Origin: Pseudomonas sp. NC02
Lineage (GTDB): Bacteria > Pseudomonadota > Gammaproteobacteria > Pseudomonadales > Pseudomonadaceae
Assembly: GCF_002874965.1 (NCBI RefSeq)
Contig: NZ_CP025624.1
Coordinates: forward strand, 1,364,001-1,428,000
Length of the DNA stretch: 64,000 nt
Direction: 5' to 3'
Of the stretch, positions 1 through 10,795 are shown in pieces. How positions within the stretch are numbered: the first letter of the stretch is position 1; every line of letters begins with the position of its first letter. The notes under the pieces were generated by a model, which was given only the letters and a program-made list of their open reading frames with translations, did not search any database and was not told the origin of the DNA. A program made the position numbers and the translations under genes.

Positions 1-1233
1 GTTCGCCTCGAGCGCCTGGGCTTCTTTAAGGAAGTCAACGTTGAAACCCCGGCTGTACCGGGTGTGGATGACCAGGTTGACGTGAACTACGCCGTAGAAG
101 AGCAAGCGTCCGGTTCGATTACCGCCAGCGTCGGTTTTGCCCAGAGTGCCGGTCTGATCCTCGGTGGTTCGATCACCCAGAACAACTTCCTCGGTACCGG
201 TAACAAGGTTTCCATCGGCCTGACCCGAAGCGAATACCAGAGCCGCTATAACTTCGGTTATGTCGACCCCTACTGGACTGCTGACGGCGTGAGCCTGGGC
301 TACAACGCCTTTTATCGCACAACCGACTACAAAGACCTCGACGTTGACGTTGCAAGCTATGCAATCGACAGCTTCGGTGTTGGTGCCAACATTGGTTACC
401 CGATCAGTGAGACCTCGCGTCTGACCTTCGGCCTGACCGCGCAGCAGGACAAGATCAAGACCGGTGTGTACACCGTGGATGAGATCTTCAACTTCGTGCG
501 TAAAGAAGGCGACCAGTTCCTGAACTTCAAGGCTTCGGCCGGTTGGTCGGAATCGACCCTGAACAAAGGCGTACTCGCGACCCGCGGCCATTCCCAGAGC
601 CTGACCCTGGAAGCCACCACGCCGGGCAGCGACCTGTCGTTCTTCAAACTCGACTACCGTGGCCAGTTGTTCCAGCCATTGAGCGAAAACTACACCATGC
701 GCCTGCACACCGAGCTGGGTTATGGCGACGGTTACGGTTCGACCAGCGGCTTGCCGTTCTATGAGAACTACTATGCGGGTGGTTTCAACTCGGTACGTGG
801 TTTCAAGGACAGCACCTTGGGTCCTCGTGGTACCCCAAGCCGTGGCGTGGGTGTGACCGGTAACCAGGGGACTGTGGCTGACTCGGACAACGACCCGCTG
901 CCATTCGGTGGTAACGTGCTGATCCAGGGTGGTGCTGAGATTCTGTTCCCGCTGCCATTCGTTAAAGATCAACGTTCCCTGCGTACTTCGGTCTTCTGGG
1001 ATGTGGGTAACGTATTCGACTCCAAGTGCGAACAGGTCACCAACCCGAATGGCTCGAAGTCCAACACGCAGTGCAACGACGTGAGCTTCAGCAACCTGGC
1101 AAGCTCTGTCGGTGTCGGTGTGACCTGGGTTACCGCGCTTGGCCCATTGAGCTTTGCTCTGGCCATGCCGGTCAAGAAACCGGATAACGCTGAAACCCAG
1201 ATTTTCCAATTCTCCCTCGGCCAGACGTTCTAA
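1..1233 (+). CDS. bamA: BamA, outer-membrane protein assembly factor (C-terminal part)
   Basis: The reading frame is open from base 1, so the gene begins upstream; 410 residues are visible. BamA is the central beta-barrel of the BAM complex, which folds outer-membrane proteins. The first ~20 residues (RLERLGFFKEV) match the end of the last POTRA domain, followed by a 16-strand-type barrel with many aromatic-alternating strands. The conserved VRGF motif of the L6 loop is present (near base 795), and the protein ends in Phe, the usual outer-membrane beta-signal. skp, encoding its periplasmic chaperone partner, follows 45 bases later. Identity is very secure; only the N-terminal POTRA domains are missing because of the window edge. 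Confidence 0.97.
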   Translation, partial: VRLERLGFFKEVNVETPAVPGVDDQVDVNYAVEEQASGSITASVGFAQSAGLILGGSITQNNFLGTGNKVSIGLTRSEYQSRYNFGYVDPYWTADGVSLGYNAFYRTTDYKDLDVDVASYAIDSFGVGANIGYPISETSRLTFGLTAQQDKIKTGVYTVDEIFNFVRKEGDQFLNFKASAGWSESTLNKGVLATRGHSQSLTLEATTPGSDLSFFKLDYRGQLFQPLSENYTMRLHTELGYGDGYGSTSGLPFYENYYAGGFNSVRGFKDSTLGPRGTPSRGVGVTGNQGTVADSDNDPLPFGGNVLIQGGAEILFPLPFVKDQRSLRTSVFWDVGNVFDSKCEQVTNPNGSKSNTQCNDVSFSNLASSVGVGVTWVTALGPLSFALAMPVKKPDNAETQIFQFSLGQTF

Positions 1234-1278
1234 GCGTCTGACCCAAGATAACGACAACGGATTCTGTAGGAGTGCATC

Positions 1279-1782
1279 GTGCGTAAGTTGACTCAATTGG
1301 TTCTCCTGGCGACTGTCCTGGTAGCGACCCCGGCCTTTGCCGAAATGAAAATTGCCGTTCTGAACTATCAGATGGCGCTGCTGGAATCCGATGCGGCCAA
1401 GAAATATGCCGTAGATGCCGAGAAGAAATTCGGTCCTCAACTGACCAAGCTCAAGACGCTGGAAAGCAGCGCCAAAGGCATCCAGGATCGTCTGGTAGCC
1501 GGTGGCGACAAGATGCAGCAAGGCGAGCGCGAGCGTCTGGAGCTTGAATTCAAGCAAAAGGCCCGTGACTACCAGTTCCAGTCCAAGGAGCTGAACGAAG
1601 CCAAGGCTGTTGCCGACCGCGAAATGCTCAAGCAGCTGAAGCCGAAACTCGACAGCGCTGTGGAAGAAGTCATCAAGAAAGGTGCCTTTGACCTGGTATT
1701 CGAACGCGGTGCAGTCATCGACGTTAAACCTCAGTACGACATCACCCGTCAGGTGATCGAGCGCATGAATCAGCTGAAGTAA
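1279..1782 (+). CDS. skp: Skp/OmpH periplasmic chaperone
   Basis: A 167-residue protein with a GTG start preceded by a clear ribosome site (TAGGAG). Residues 1-21 form a Sec signal peptide with cleavage after AFA. The mature part begins with the short beta strand typical of Skp (KIAVLNYQMALLES), then a long charged, helical, coiled-coil-prone region (about residues 45-125). Skp trimers hold unfolded outer-membrane proteins in the periplasm for delivery to BamA, which is encoded immediately upstream. Length and position between bamA and lpxD are standard for gammaproteobacteria. Confidence 0.95.
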   Translation: MRKLTQLVLLATVLVATPAFAEMKIAVLNYQMALLESDAAKKYAVDAEKKFGPQLTKLKTLESSAKGIQDRLVAGGDKMQQGERERLELEFKQKARDYQFQSKELNEAKAVADREMLKQLKPKLDSAVEEVIKKGAFDLVFERGAVIDVKPQYDITRQVIERMNQLK

Positions 1783-1785
1783 GCC

Positions 1786-2841
1786 ATGACTGCGACTATC
1801 AAGCTCGGCCAATTGGCCGAGTTCCTGGGAGCCACCTTGCGTGGCTCCGCGGAGAAGGAAATCACTGGGCTAGCCACCTTGCAGGAGGCTGGCCCAGCTC
1901 AGTTGAGCTTCCTGGCAAACCCCCAATACCGTAAATACCTGGGCGAAAGCCGCGCCGCAGCCGTGCTGCTGAAGGCCGCTGACGCCGAAGGTTTTGCCGG
2001 GGACGCGCTGGTTGTTGCCGATCCGTACCTGGCGTATGCCCGGGTGTCGCACCTGTTCGATCCGAAACCCAAGGCCCCCGCCGGTATCCATCCGACGGCG
2101 GTGATCGCCGATGACGCTCAGGTTGACCCTGCCGCGAGCATCGGTGCTTTTGTGGTGATTGAAAGCGGTGCACGCATCGGGGCGGGTGTAACGCTGGGTG
2201 CCCAGTGTTTTATCGGCGCGCGCAGCGAGATTGGTGCCGGTGGCTGGCTGGCTCCGCGTGTGACCCTGTACCACGACGTGCGTATCGGTGAGCGTGTGGT
2301 GATTCAGTCCGGTGCCGTGATTGGCGGCGAGGGCTTCGGCTTCGCCAACTCGAAGGGTGTCTGGCACAAGATTGCCCAAGTGGGCGGCGTGTTGATTGGC
2401 GATGACGTTGAAATTGGCGTCAACACTGCCGTTGACCGCGGGGCCCTGGCCGATACCGTCATTGGTAACGGCGTGAAACTGGATAACCAGATTCAGATCG
2501 CCCACAACGTGCAGATTGGCGATCACACCGCCATGGCCGCCTGCGTGGGGATCTCCGGCAGCACCAGGATCGGCAAGCATTGCATGCTCGCCGGGGGTGT
2601 TGGCCTGGTGGGCCATATCGAAGTGTGCGACAACGTATTCATCACCGGCATGACCATGGTGACCCATTCGATTACCGAGCCTGGGTCCTATTCATCCGGT
2701 ACGGCCATGCAGCCTGCGGCCGAATGGCGCAAGAGCGCGGCGCGTCTGAGGCAGCTCGACGATATCGCTCGGCGCCTGAAACATCTGGAAAAGCGTGTTG
2801 GGGACGTGACCCCTGGCGGTAATGCTTCATCAGATGGCTGA
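1786..2841 (+). CDS. lpxD: UDP-3-O-(3-hydroxyacyl)glucosamine N-acyltransferase LpxD
   Basis: 351 residues, starting 3 bases after the skp stop, so probably co-translated. LpxD adds the N-linked 3-hydroxyacyl chain from acyl-ACP in the third step of lipid A synthesis. An N-terminal uridine-binding domain (about residues 1-100, including the LSFLANPQY stretch) is followed by many imperfect hexapeptide repeats of the left-handed beta-helix (about 105-300). A GGEGFGFA loop and the catalytic-type histidine in QIAHNVQIG are visible. The C-terminal helix is Arg/Leu rich. Length is usual for Pseudomonas. Confidence 0.96.
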   Translation: MTATIKLGQLAEFLGATLRGSAEKEITGLATLQEAGPAQLSFLANPQYRKYLGESRAAAVLLKAADAEGFAGDALVVADPYLAYARVSHLFDPKPKAPAGIHPTAVIADDAQVDPAASIGAFVVIESGARIGAGVTLGAQCFIGARSEIGAGGWLAPRVTLYHDVRIGERVVIQSGAVIGGEGFGFANSKGVWHKIAQVGGVLIGDDVEIGVNTAVDRGALADTVIGNGVKLDNQIQIAHNVQIGDHTAMAACVGISGSTRIGKHCMLAGGVGLVGHIEVCDNVFITGMTMVTHSITEPGSYSSGTAMQPAAEWRKSAARLRQLDDIARRLKHLEKRVGDVTPGGNASSDG

Positions 2842-2951
2842 TACCATTTCCATATCAAGTGTGCACAGCCGCTAGACTGCCTCCTTGATTTGCTAGAGGG
2901 GCGTGCCTTAGTCCGCACGCTCCCAATCTTTATTACAGGCTTCCCCCCGAA

Positions 2952-3392
2952 ATGATGGACATCAACGAGATTCGCGAATACCTGCCTCACCGTTACCCGT
3001 TCCTGCTGGTGGACCGGGTCACGGACCTCAATGTTGAGGAAAAGCGCATTCGTGCCTACAAGAATGTCAGCATCAACGAACCGTTCTTCAACGGTCACTT
3101 CCCTGCGCATCCCATCATGCCAGGCGTATTGATCATCGAAGCGATGGCCCAGGCTGCCGGTATCCTTGGTTTCAAAATGCTCGACCTGAAGCCTGCCGAT
3201 GGCACGCTCTACTATTTCGTGGGCTCTGACAAACTGCGCTTCCGCAACCCGGTAACTCCGGGTGACCAGTTGATCCTTGAAGCCAAGTTCATCAGCTGCA
3301 AGCGCCAGATCTGGAAGTTCGAATGCCAGGCCTCGGTCGACGGCAAGCCGGTGTGCTCGGCTGAAATCATCTGTGCGGAACGCAAACTATGA
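2952..3392 (+). CDS. fabZ: 3-hydroxyacyl-ACP dehydratase FabZ
   Basis: 146 residues with a hot-dog fold signature. FabZ dehydrates beta-hydroxyacyl-ACP in type II fatty acid synthesis and competes with LpxA for hydroxyacyl-ACP. Visible hallmarks are [13 protein letters not shown] near the N-terminus and [15 protein letters not shown] (residues about 49-63), which carries the catalytic His; the catalytic Glu lies in IIEAMAQA. Two ATG codons are adjacent (2952 and 2955), so the exact start is uncertain by one residue. A 110-base gap separates it from lpxD and contains a TAGACT element that could be a -10 box; downstream it overlaps lpxA by 4 bases (ATGA). Confidence 0.96.
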   Translation: MMDINEIREYLPHRYPFLLVDRVTDLNVEEKRIRAYKNVSINEPFFNGHFPAHPIMPGVLIIEAMAQAAGILGFKMLDLKPADGTLYYFVGSDKLRFRNPVTPGDQLILEAKFISCKRQIWKFECQASVDGKPVCSAEIICAERKL

Positions 3393-4165
3393 GTTTGATT
3401 GACCCTCGCGCAATCATCGATCCGACGGCCGTACTGGCCGCCGACGTTGAGGTCGGCCCATGGTCGATCGTCGGCGCAGGTGTGGAAATCGGCGAGGGGA
3501 CAGTCATCGGGCCGCATGTGATCCTCAAAGGCCCGACGAGGATTGGCAAACACAATCGTATCTATCAGTTTTCATCGATAGGCGAAGACACCCCGGACAT
3601 GAAGTACAAGGGTGAAGAAACACGTCTGGTAATCGGTGATCACAACATCATCCGTGAAGGCGTGACCATTCACCGCGGTACTGTCCAGGACCGTGCCGAG
3701 ACCACCCTGGGTGACCACAACCTGGTGATGGCTTATGCCCATATCGGTCATGACAGCGTAATCGGCAACCATTGCATCCTGGTCAACAACACTGCGTTGG
3801 CCGGCCATGTGCACGTTGACGATTGGGCGATCCTGTCCGGTTTTACCCTGGTGCATCAGTACTGCCATATCGGCGCCCACAGCTTTTCCGGCATGGGTAC
3901 CGCCATCGGCAAGGACGTTCCGGCGTTCGTCACCGTATTCGGCAACCCGGCCGAGGCCCGCAGCATGAACTTCGAAGGCATGCGCCGTCGGGGCTTCAGC
4001 GAAGACGCGATCCACGCCCTGCGCCGCGCCTACAAGGTGGTTTACCGCCAGGGGCTGACGGTCGACCAGGCCTTGATCGAACTGACGGAGCCAGCCGCAT
4101 TGTTTCCGGAAGTCGCGATATTCCGTGACTCTATCCAGTCGTCGACTCGCGGCATCACCCGCTGA
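3389..4165 (+). CDS. lpxA: UDP-N-acetylglucosamine acyltransferase LpxA
   Basis: 258 residues, translationally coupled to fabZ by an ATGA overlap. LpxA transfers a 3-hydroxyacyl chain from ACP to the 3-OH of UDP-GlcNAc, the first step of lipid A synthesis. The N-terminal two thirds are hexapeptide repeats (for example IDPTAV, AHIGHD, GNHCIL) forming a left-handed beta-helix. The catalytic-type His lies in the [10 protein letters not shown] segment, and a helical C-terminal domain follows ([12 protein letters not shown]). Length matches the family. Confidence 0.97.
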   Translation: MSLIDPRAIIDPTAVLAADVEVGPWSIVGAGVEIGEGTVIGPHVILKGPTRIGKHNRIYQFSSIGEDTPDMKYKGEETRLVIGDHNIIREGVTIHRGTVQDRAETTLGDHNLVMAYAHIGHDSVIGNHCILVNNTALAGHVHVDDWAILSGFTLVHQYCHIGAHSFSGMGTAIGKDVPAFVTVFGNPAEARSMNFEGMRRRGFSEDAIHALRRAYKVVYRQGLTVDQALIELTEPAALFPEVAIFRDSIQSSTRGITR

Positions 4166-4167
4166 TC

Positions 4168-5307
4168 ATGGCCAGGCTGCGTATAGCGTTGGTGGCCGGA
4201 GAAGCTTCCGGCGATATTCTCGGTGCAGGCCTGATGCGGGCTCTCAAGCTCCAGCATCCGGCGGTTGAATTCATCGGTGTCGGCGGTCCGCTGATGCAGG
4301 CTGAAGGCCTGACGTCCTACTTCCCTATGGAACGCTTGTCGGTCATGGGGCTGGTGGAGGTGCTGGGCCGTTTGCGCGAGCTGCTGGCCCGTCGCAAAAA
4401 GCTGATCCAGACCCTGATCGAAGAAAAGCCCGACGTCTTTATCGGAATCGACGCTCCGGACTTCACCCTCAATATCGAACTCAAGTTGCGTCAGGCCGGG
4501 ATCAAGACCGTGCATTACGTCAGCCCGTCCGTGTGGGCGTGGCGGCAAAAGCGCGTGCTCAAGATTCGCGAAGGCTGCGACCTGATGCTGACCCTGCTGC
4601 CCTTCGAGGCCAGGTTCTACGAAGAGAAGGGCGTGCCGGTGCGGTTTGTAGGGCACACCCTGGCCGATACCATTCCTCTGCAGGCCGACCGTGCTGCCGC
4701 GCGTGCCGAACTGGGTTTGCCCGAAGGTCCGCTGGTGGCCTTGATGCCGGGGAGCCGTGGCGGCGAAGTCGGTCGTCTCGGCGCGCTGTTTTTTGATGCA
4801 GCCGAACGCCTGCAGGCGCTGAAGCCGGGTGTGCGCTTCGTATTGCCATGCGCCAGTCCTCAGCGCCGTGCACAAATTGAAGAATTGCTGGTAGGGCGCA
4901 ACTTGCCGTTGACCCTGCTCGACGGGGGCTCGCACCTGGCACTGGCGGCGTGCGATGCGGTGCTGATCGCCTCCGGCACTGCGACCCTGGAGGCCTTGCT
5001 CTACAAGCGCCCGATGGTCGTGGCCTATCGCCTGGCGCCGCTGACCTACTGGATTCTCAAGCGTATGGTCAAAAGCCCCTACATCTCCCTGCCGAATTTG
5101 CTGGCCCAGCGTCTGTTGGTGCCCGAGTTGTTGCAGGACGATGCGACGCCTGAAGCCCTGGCGCAAACCCTTTTCCCGTTGATCGACGGTGGCGAAGAGC
5201 AGACCCGTGGTTTCGACGAAATTCACCGCACCTTGCGCCGTGATGCGTCGAACCAGGCGGCGGATGCCGTGCTGACGTTGATCGGTCATAAGCAGGAAGC
5301 CCTATGA
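4168..5307 (+). CDS. lpxB: Lipid-A-disaccharide synthase LpxB
   Basis: 379 residues, starting 2 bases after lpxA. LpxB is a GT-B fold glycosyltransferase (GT19) that joins UDP-2,3-diacylglucosamine and lipid X to give the lipid A disaccharide at the inner membrane. Visible family features are the N-terminal [15 protein letters not shown] motif, the SPSVWAWR segment around residue 115, [10 protein letters not shown] around residue 195, and the donor-site [11 protein letters not shown] near residue 275. The stop overlaps the rnhB start by 4 bases. Confidence 0.97.
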   Translation: MARLRIALVAGEASGDILGAGLMRALKLQHPAVEFIGVGGPLMQAEGLTSYFPMERLSVMGLVEVLGRLRELLARRKKLIQTLIEEKPDVFIGIDAPDFTLNIELKLRQAGIKTVHYVSPSVWAWRQKRVLKIREGCDLMLTLLPFEARFYEEKGVPVRFVGHTLADTIPLQADRAAARAELGLPEGPLVALMPGSRGGEVGRLGALFFDAAERLQALKPGVRFVLPCASPQRRAQIEELLVGRNLPLTLLDGGSHLALAACDAVLIASGTATLEALLYKRPMVVAYRLAPLTYWILKRMVKSPYISLPNLLAQRLLVPELLQDDATPEALAQTLFPLIDGGEEQTRGFDEIHRTLRRDASNQAADAVLTLIGHKQEAL

Positions 5308-5936
5308 AGACGCAAATGGGCCTGGATTTCAGCCTGGTCGCCGATGCCCTTGACCTGGTTGCCGGTGTTGACGAAGTCGGACGCGGCCCGCTGTGCGGCG
5401 CAGTCGTCACCGCCGCGGTGATTCTCGATCCAAACCGTCCGATCCTTGGCCTCAACGATTCGAAGAAACTCACCGAAGCCCGTCGCGAAAAACTCTACGA
5501 CGAGATCTGCGAGAAAGCCCTGAGTTGGCACATCGCCCGCGCTGAAGTCGAAGAGATCGACAAACTGAACATCCTGCACGCCACCATGCTGGCCATGCAG
5601 CGCGCCATTGAAGGCCTGCATATCACGCCAAAAATGGCGATGATCGACGGCAACCGCTGCCCGAAGCTGACGATGCCCGCAGAAGCGGTGGTCAAGGGTG
5701 ATAGCAAAGTGCCGGCGATTGCCGCTGCATCGATCCTGGCCAAGGTCAGCCGTGACCGTGAAATGGCGGCTTTCGAATTGATCTATCCCGGCTACGGCAT
5801 CGGCGGGCACAAAGGCTATCCAACGCCCGTTCATCTGGAAGCTTTGGCTCGCCTGGGCCCCACCCCGATCCACCGCCGCTCGTTCGCACCGGTTCGCCAG
5901 GCTTACGAGGCTCGGGAAAGCCTGATCGAGGTTTAG
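5304..5936 (+). CDS. rnhB: Ribonuclease HII
   Basis: 210 residues. RNase HII nicks RNA/DNA hybrids and removes single ribonucleotides from DNA. The DEXGRGP motif is present (D23, E24), and further acidic residues at D115 (IDGNR) and D133 (KGDSKVP) complete the expected four-residue metal-binding site. The start overlaps the lpxB stop (ATGA); an internal Met at position 5 is an alternative. The C-terminus has the HRRSFAPVR motif typical of bacterial RNase HII. A GC-rich hairpin follows the stop. Confidence 0.96.
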   Translation: MKTQMGLDFSLVADALDLVAGVDEVGRGPLCGAVVTAAVILDPNRPILGLNDSKKLTEARREKLYDEICEKALSWHIARAEVEEIDKLNILHATMLAMQRAIEGLHITPKMAMIDGNRCPKLTMPAEAVVKGDSKVPAIAAASILAKVSRDREMAAFELIYPGYGIGGHKGYPTPVHLEALARLGPTPIHRRSFAPVRQAYEARESLIEV

Positions 5937-5957
5937 CAGCAAGGCTGATGTTTTTGC

Positions 5958-5983
5958 CAAGGCCCGGTACAATCCGGGCCTTG
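5958..5983 (+). terminator. Hairpin after rnhB, possible weak terminator
   Basis: A perfect 10-base inverted repeat (CAAGGCCCGG / CCGGGCCTTG) with a 6-base loop sits 22 bases after the rnhB stop and 28 bases before the dnaE start. The following bases (TTGTCTCC) are only moderately T-rich, so it may cause partial termination or RNA processing rather than full termination. Confidence 0.5.
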
Positions 5984-6011
5984 TTGTCTCCACGTTTTGT
6001 ACAGGATCACT

Positions 6012-9000
6012 ATGCCGGCTTCATTCGTTCACCTGCGCCTGCACACTGAATACTCCCTGGTCGACGGCCTGGTACGGATCAAACCCCTGGTCAAAACCCT
6101 GGTGGGCATGAACATGCCTGCCGTGGCGGTGACCGACCAGAACAACATGTGTTCCCTGGTCAAGTTCTACAAGGCCGCCATGGGCGCCGGCATCAAGCCG
6201 ATCTGCGGTGCCGACCTGTGGCTGTCGAACAAGGACCCGGATAACCCACTGAGCCGCATCAGCCTGTTGGCGATGAACGGCGTGGGTTACCGCAACCTCA
6301 CCGAACTGATTTCCCGTGGCTTTATCGATGGCCAGCGCAATGGCTCGATCATCATCGAGCGCGAGTGGGTGGCCGAAGCCAGCGAAGGGCTGATCATGCT
6401 CTCGGCGGCCAAAGAAGGTGAAATCGGTATCGCGCTGTTGGGCGGCAATCCTCATGAGGCTGAAGTGCTCGCCCGTGAGTGGATGGAGGTGTTCCCCGAC
6501 CGTTTCTACCTGGAAATCCAGCGCACCAACCGCCCCAACGATGAAGAGCAGTTGCACGCCGCTGTGGCCCTGGCTGAAAAGCTTGGCGCGCCGCTGGTGG
6601 CGACCAACGATGTACGCTTTATCAAGAAGGAAGACTTCGAGGCCCACGAAACCCGCGTATGCATCGGTGAAGGCCGGGCGCTGGACGATCCGCGCCGCTC
6701 GAAAAACTACAGCGAAGAGCAGTACCTCAAAAGCGCCGATGAAATGGCCGAGTTGTTCAGTGACCTGCCCGAGGCCCTGGAAAACTCTGTCGAAATTGCC
6801 AAGCGCTGCAATATTGAAGTGAAGCTGGGCAAGCACTTCCTGCCCAACTTCCCGATTCCCGATGGCATGACCATCGACGAGTATTTCCGCAAGGTCTCGT
6901 TCGACGGTTTGGAGGAACGCCTGAGCGTCCTGCTGCCCAAGGACACCACTGAAGATTATGAAGCCAAGCGCCAGGTCTACGTCGACCGCCTGAATTTCGA
7001 GCTGGATATCATTATCCAGATGGGGTTCCCCGGTTACTTCCTGATCGTAATGGACTTTATCCAGTGGGCCAAAAGCAACGGCGTGCCGGTGGGGCCTGGC
7101 CGTGGATCGGGTGCTGGGTCGCTGGTGGCCTATGTGCAGAAGATCACCGACCTCGACCCGCTGGAATACGACCTGCTGTTCGAACGTTTCCTTAACCCGG
7201 AACGGGTATCGATGCCCGACTTCGACGTCGACTTCTGCATGGATGGTCGCGACCGGGTTATTGAGTACGTGGCCGAGAAATACGGACGCAACGCAGTAAG
7301 CCAGATCATCACCTTCGGTTCCATGGCGGCGAAAGCGGTAATTCGCGACGTGGCCCGGGTACAGGGCAAGTCCTACGGCCTGGCTGACCGCCTGTCGAAG
7401 ATGATTCCGTTTGAAGTCGGCATGACCCTGGAAAAAGCCTACGAGCAGGAAGAAATCCTGCGGGACTTCATCAAGGTCGATGAAGAAGCGGCTGAAATCT
7501 GGGACATGGCGCGCAAGCTCGAAGGCGTGGTGCGTAACGTCGGTAAACACGCCGGTGGTGTAGTAATCGCGCCTACCAAGCTGACCGACTTTTCGCCGAT
7601 CTATTGCGACGAAGAAGGCGACGGCCTGGTAACCCAGTTCGACAAGGACGACGTGGAGGCGGCCGGCCTGGTGAAGTTCGACTTCCTCGGCCTGCGTACC
7701 CTGACGATCATCGACTGGGCGCTGAAGACCATCAACCGCGACCGCGCCAAGGTCAATGAGCCACCGCTGGATATCGCGTTTATCCCGCTGGATGACAAGC
7801 CGACCTACAGCCTGCTGCAAAAAGCCGAAACCACGGCCGTGTTCCAGCTTGAATCCCGCGGCATGAAAGAGCTGATCAAAAAGCTCAAGCCCGACTGCCT
7901 GGAAGACTTGATCGCACTGGTGGCCCTGTTCCGTCCGGGCCCGCTGCAATCGGGCATGGTGGATGACTTCATCAACCGTAAGCACGGGCGTGCCGAGCTG
8001 GCTTACCCGCACTCCGACTACCAGTACGAAGGTCTCAAGCCGGTACTGGCACCGACCTACGGCATCATCCTGTATCAAGAACAGGTGATGCAGATTGCCC
8101 AGGTCATGGCCGGCTATACCCTCGGCGGCGCGGACATGCTGCGTCGAGCCATGGGTAAGAAAAAGCCCGAGGAAATGGCCAAGCAGCGCGGTGGCTTCAT
8201 TGAAGGTTGCGCCACCAACAACATCGATGCCGACCTGGCCGGTAACATCTTCGACCTGGTGGAAAAGTTCGCCGGTTACGGCTTCAACAAATCCCACTCT
8301 GCCGCCTATGGCCTGGTGTCTTACCAGACTGCGTGGCTGAAGGCTCACTACCCGGCGCCGTTCATGGCGGCGGTACTGTCTGCGGATATGCACAACACCG
8401 ACAAGGTCGTGACCTTGATCGAGGAAGTGCGCACCATGAAGCTGCGCCTCGACGCGCCGGACGTGAACACTTCCGAGTTCAAGTTCACGGTGAACGACGA
8501 AGGCCGCATCATCTATGGCCTCGGTGCGATCAAGGGCGTGGGCGAAGGCCCGGTGGAGGCGATTACCGAAGCGCGTCAGGACGGGCCGTTCAAGGACCTG
8601 TTCGATTTCTGCGCCCGGGTCGACCTCAAGCGCATCAACAAACGTACTCTGGATGGCTTGATCCGCAGCGGCGCCCTGGATCGCCTGGGCCCGTACTTCC
8701 ATGATGAGCCGAAGGCGTACCAGGCCAATATCGACCGCAACCGCGCGGTATTGCTGACCGCCATGGAAGAAGCGATCAAGGCCGCCGAGCAGACCGCACG
8801 CACCCACGACAGCGGCCACGCCGACCTGTTTGGCGGGCTGTTCGTCGAAGAAGATGCCGACGTCTACGCCAACCATCGCAAGGCCAAGGACCTGACCCTC
8901 AAGGAGCGCCTCAAGGGTGAGAAAGACACCCTGGGCCTGTACCTCACCGGTCACCCGATTGACGAATATGAAGGTGAAATCCGGCGTTTCGCCCGCCAGC

Positions 9001-9533
9001 GCATCATCGACCTGAAGCCGGCGCGGGATACCCAGACCGTCGCAGGCATGATCATCGCGCTGCGGGTGATGAAGAATAAAAAGGGCGACAAGATGGGTTT
9101 CATCACCCTCGACGACCGCTCGGGCCGGATCGAAGCCTCGCTGTTTGCCGATGCCTTCCATTCCGCCCAGTCGCTGTTGCAGACCGACGCGATGGTGGTG
9201 GTGGAAGGGGAGGTCAGCAACGACGACTTCTCCGGCGGCCTGCGCCTGCGGATCAAGCGCGTGATGAGCATGGAAGATGCTCGCACCAACCTGGCCGAAA
9301 GCCTGCGCCTGAAGGTCAAGACCGATGCGCTCAAAGGTGATCAGCTACGCTGGTTGGGTGACTTGCTTAAACGCCACCGTGGCGCCTGCCCGGTGACCAT
9401 GGAGTACACCGGCAACGACGCCAAGGCGATGTTGCAGTTTGGCGAGACGTGGCGAATTGACCCCGCCGATGGCTTGATTCAAGCATTGCGTGACCAGTTC
9501 GGGCGTGACAACGTCTTCCTCCAATACCGTTGA
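6012..9533 (+). CDS. dnaE: DNA polymerase III alpha subunit DnaE
   Basis: 1173 residues from the ATG at 6012; an in-frame TTG at 5997 is less likely because the family starts [15 protein letters not shown]. This is the C-family replicative polymerase. The N-terminal PHP domain ([13 protein letters not shown]) is followed by the polymerase active-site motif with D403 and D405 (PDFDVDF) and the third aspartate D557 (VKFDFLG), equivalent to the E. coli triad. The fingers/thumb GRGSGAGS motif lies near residue 365. The C-terminal part holds a helix-hairpin-helix region ([11 protein letters not shown]) and an OB fold (about residues 1000-1080). Length is normal. Confidence 0.98.
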   Translation: MPASFVHLRLHTEYSLVDGLVRIKPLVKTLVGMNMPAVAVTDQNNMCSLVKFYKAAMGAGIKPICGADLWLSNKDPDNPLSRISLLAMNGVGYRNLTELISRGFIDGQRNGSIIIEREWVAEASEGLIMLSAAKEGEIGIALLGGNPHEAEVLAREWMEVFPDRFYLEIQRTNRPNDEEQLHAAVALAEKLGAPLVATNDVRFIKKEDFEAHETRVCIGEGRALDDPRRSKNYSEEQYLKSADEMAELFSDLPEALENSVEIAKRCNIEVKLGKHFLPNFPIPDGMTIDEYFRKVSFDGLEERLSVLLPKDTTEDYEAKRQVYVDRLNFELDIIIQMGFPGYFLIVMDFIQWAKSNGVPVGPGRGSGAGSLVAYVQKITDLDPLEYDLLFERFLNPERVSMPDFDVDFCMDGRDRVIEYVAEKYGRNAVSQIITFGSMAAKAVIRDVARVQGKSYGLADRLSKMIPFEVGMTLEKAYEQEEILRDFIKVDEEAAEIWDMARKLEGVVRNVGKHAGGVVIAPTKLTDFSPIYCDEEGDGLVTQFDKDDVEAAGLVKFDFLGLRTLTIIDWALKTINRDRAKVNEPPLDIAFIPLDDKPTYSLLQKAETTAVFQLESRGMKELIKKLKPDCLEDLIALVALFRPGPLQSGMVDDFINRKHGRAELAYPHSDYQYEGLKPVLAPTYGIILYQEQVMQIAQVMAGYTLGGADMLRRAMGKKKPEEMAKQRGGFIEGCATNNIDADLAGNIFDLVEKFAGYGFNKSHSAAYGLVSYQTAWLKAHYPAPFMAAVLSADMHNTDKVVTLIEEVRTMKLRLDAPDVNTSEFKFTVNDEGRIIYGLGAIKGVGEGPVEAITEARQDGPFKDLFDFCARVDLKRINKRTLDGLIRSGALDRLGPYFHDEPKAYQANIDRNRAVLLTAMEEAIKAAEQTARTHDSGHADLFGGLFVEEDADVYANHRKAKDLTLKERLKGEKDTLGLYLTGHPIDEYEGEIRRFARQRIIDLKPARDTQTVAGMIIALRVMKNKKGDKMGFITLDDRSGRIEASLFADAFHSAQSLLQTDAMVVVEGEVSNDDFSGGLRLRIKRVMSMEDARTNLAESLRLKVKTDALKGDQLRWLGDLLKRHRGACPVTMEYTGNDAKAMLQFGETWRIDPADGLIQALRDQFGRDNVFLQYR

Positions 9534-9672
9534 CGGTCAGGCAGTACGAAGATCGCCTGATCTCGACCGAACATTTAATCTCGACCTAACCGCGCCTCTC
9601 CCTTAAGGTAGGGCGCGAATAGACAACCGGCTGGCCAGGCACTCCTTGGCCGTCGACCCAAGACGGACGCTT

Positions 9673-10620
9673 ATGAACCCGAATTTTCTTGATTTCGAAC
9701 AGCCGATCGCTGACCTGCAAGCCAAGATCGAAGAGCTGCGCCTGGTCGGCAATGACAATTCGCTGAATATCGGCGATGAAATCGCTCGCCTGCAAGACAA
9801 GAGCAGCACGCTTACCGAAGACATCTTCGGCAAGCTGACCAGCTGGCAGATCGCGCGCCTGGCCCGCCACCCGCGCCGTCCGTACACCCTGGACTACATC
9901 GACCATATCTTTACCGAGTTCGATGAGCTGCACGGCGACCGTCACTTCTCCGACGACGCCGCCATCGTGGGCGGTATCGCTCGCCTGGACGACCAGCCAG
10001 TGATGGTCATCGGTCACCAGAAAGGCCGTGAAGTGCGCGAGAAAGTCCGCCGCAACTTCGGCATGCCGCGCCCTGAAGGCTACCGCAAGGCTTGCCGCCT
10101 GATGGAAATGGCCGAGCGCTTCAAGATGCCGATCCTGACCTTCATCGACACCCCGGGCGCCTACCCGGGTATCGACGCTGAAGAGCGCAACCAGAGCGAA
10201 GCGATCGCCTGGAACCTGCGGGTGATGGCGCGCCTGAAGACGCCAATCATCGCTACCGTGATCGGCGAAGGCGGTTCCGGCGGCGCATTGGCGATTGGCG
10301 TCTGCGACCAGCTGAACATGCTGCAATATTCCACCTACGCGGTGATCTCGCCGGAAGGTTGCGCCTCGATCCTGTGGAAAACCGCCGAGAAGGCACCGGA
10401 TGCCGCGGAAGCCATGGGCATCACTGCCGATCGCCTGAAAGGCCTGGGTATCGTGGATAAAGTGATCGCCGAGCCATTGGGCGGCGCCCACCGTGACCCG
10501 GCTGCCGCTGCCGCGACCATTCGTGCCGAACTCAGCTCGCAGCTGGCGATGCTCAAGAAGTTCGACAACGAGGCGCTGCTGGCCCGTCGTTACGAGCGCC
10601 TGATGAGCTACGGTCTCTAA
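9673..10620 (+). CDS. accA: Acetyl-CoA carboxylase carboxyltransferase alpha subunit
   Basis: 315 residues from the ATG at 9673 ([16 protein letters not shown]), which matches the family start; the in-frame ATG 27 bases upstream is rejected. With AccD it transfers the carboxyl group from biotin to acetyl-CoA, the committing step of fatty acid synthesis. The crotonase-type core is visible: [17 protein letters not shown] and [12 protein letters not shown], which forms the oxyanion site. It is separated from dnaE by 139 bases, so it may have its own promoter, and from tilS by a REPIN. Confidence 0.97.
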   Translation: MNPNFLDFEQPIADLQAKIEELRLVGNDNSLNIGDEIARLQDKSSTLTEDIFGKLTSWQIARLARHPRRPYTLDYIDHIFTEFDELHGDRHFSDDAAIVGGIARLDDQPVMVIGHQKGREVREKVRRNFGMPRPEGYRKACRLMEMAERFKMPILTFIDTPGAYPGIDAEERNQSEAIAWNLRVMARLKTPIIATVIGEGGSGGALAIGVCDQLNMLQYSTYAVISPEGCASILWKTAEKAPDAAEAMGITADRLKGLGIVDKVIAEPLGGAHRDPAAAAATIRAELSSQLAMLKKFDNEALLARRYERLMSYGL

Positions 10621-10638
10621 GCCGACGCGTTACTAAAT

Positions 10639-10743
10639 GCGGGAGCTGGCTTGTGTGGGAGCGGGCTTGCTCGCGAAGGCGGTGATTCAGTCAAGATAGT
10701 TGGCGACTGACACACTGCATTCGCGAGCAAGCCCGCTCCCACA
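10639..10743. repeat. REPIN next to a truncated REP
   Basis: A palindromic REP doublet: TGTGGGAGCGGGCTTGCTCG from 10654, a ~45-base variable centre, then its inverted copy ending CGCTCCCACA at 10743. Directly before it (10639-10653) lies a partial REP of a different subtype, GCGGGAGCTGGCTTG. The REPIN therefore begins just after GGCTTG of an older REP, as also seen at 28729 and 41789. It fills most of the accA-tilS gap. Confidence 0.85.
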
Positions 10744-10795
10744 TTTGCCTTGTGTATGCTGGTTACCGCATTCCAGTTTGATGGCGTACTTTGCT

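Noticed and set aside
6021..9161. 1046-codon open frame on the minus strand opposite dnaE, and similar long antisense frames opposite pyrG (12455-14005), eno/kdsA (14005-16269) and the glycoside hydrolase (61375-63729)
   Set aside because: High-GC codon bias makes long mirror frames. The + strand genes are unmistakable and the antisense translations show no family motif and no start context.
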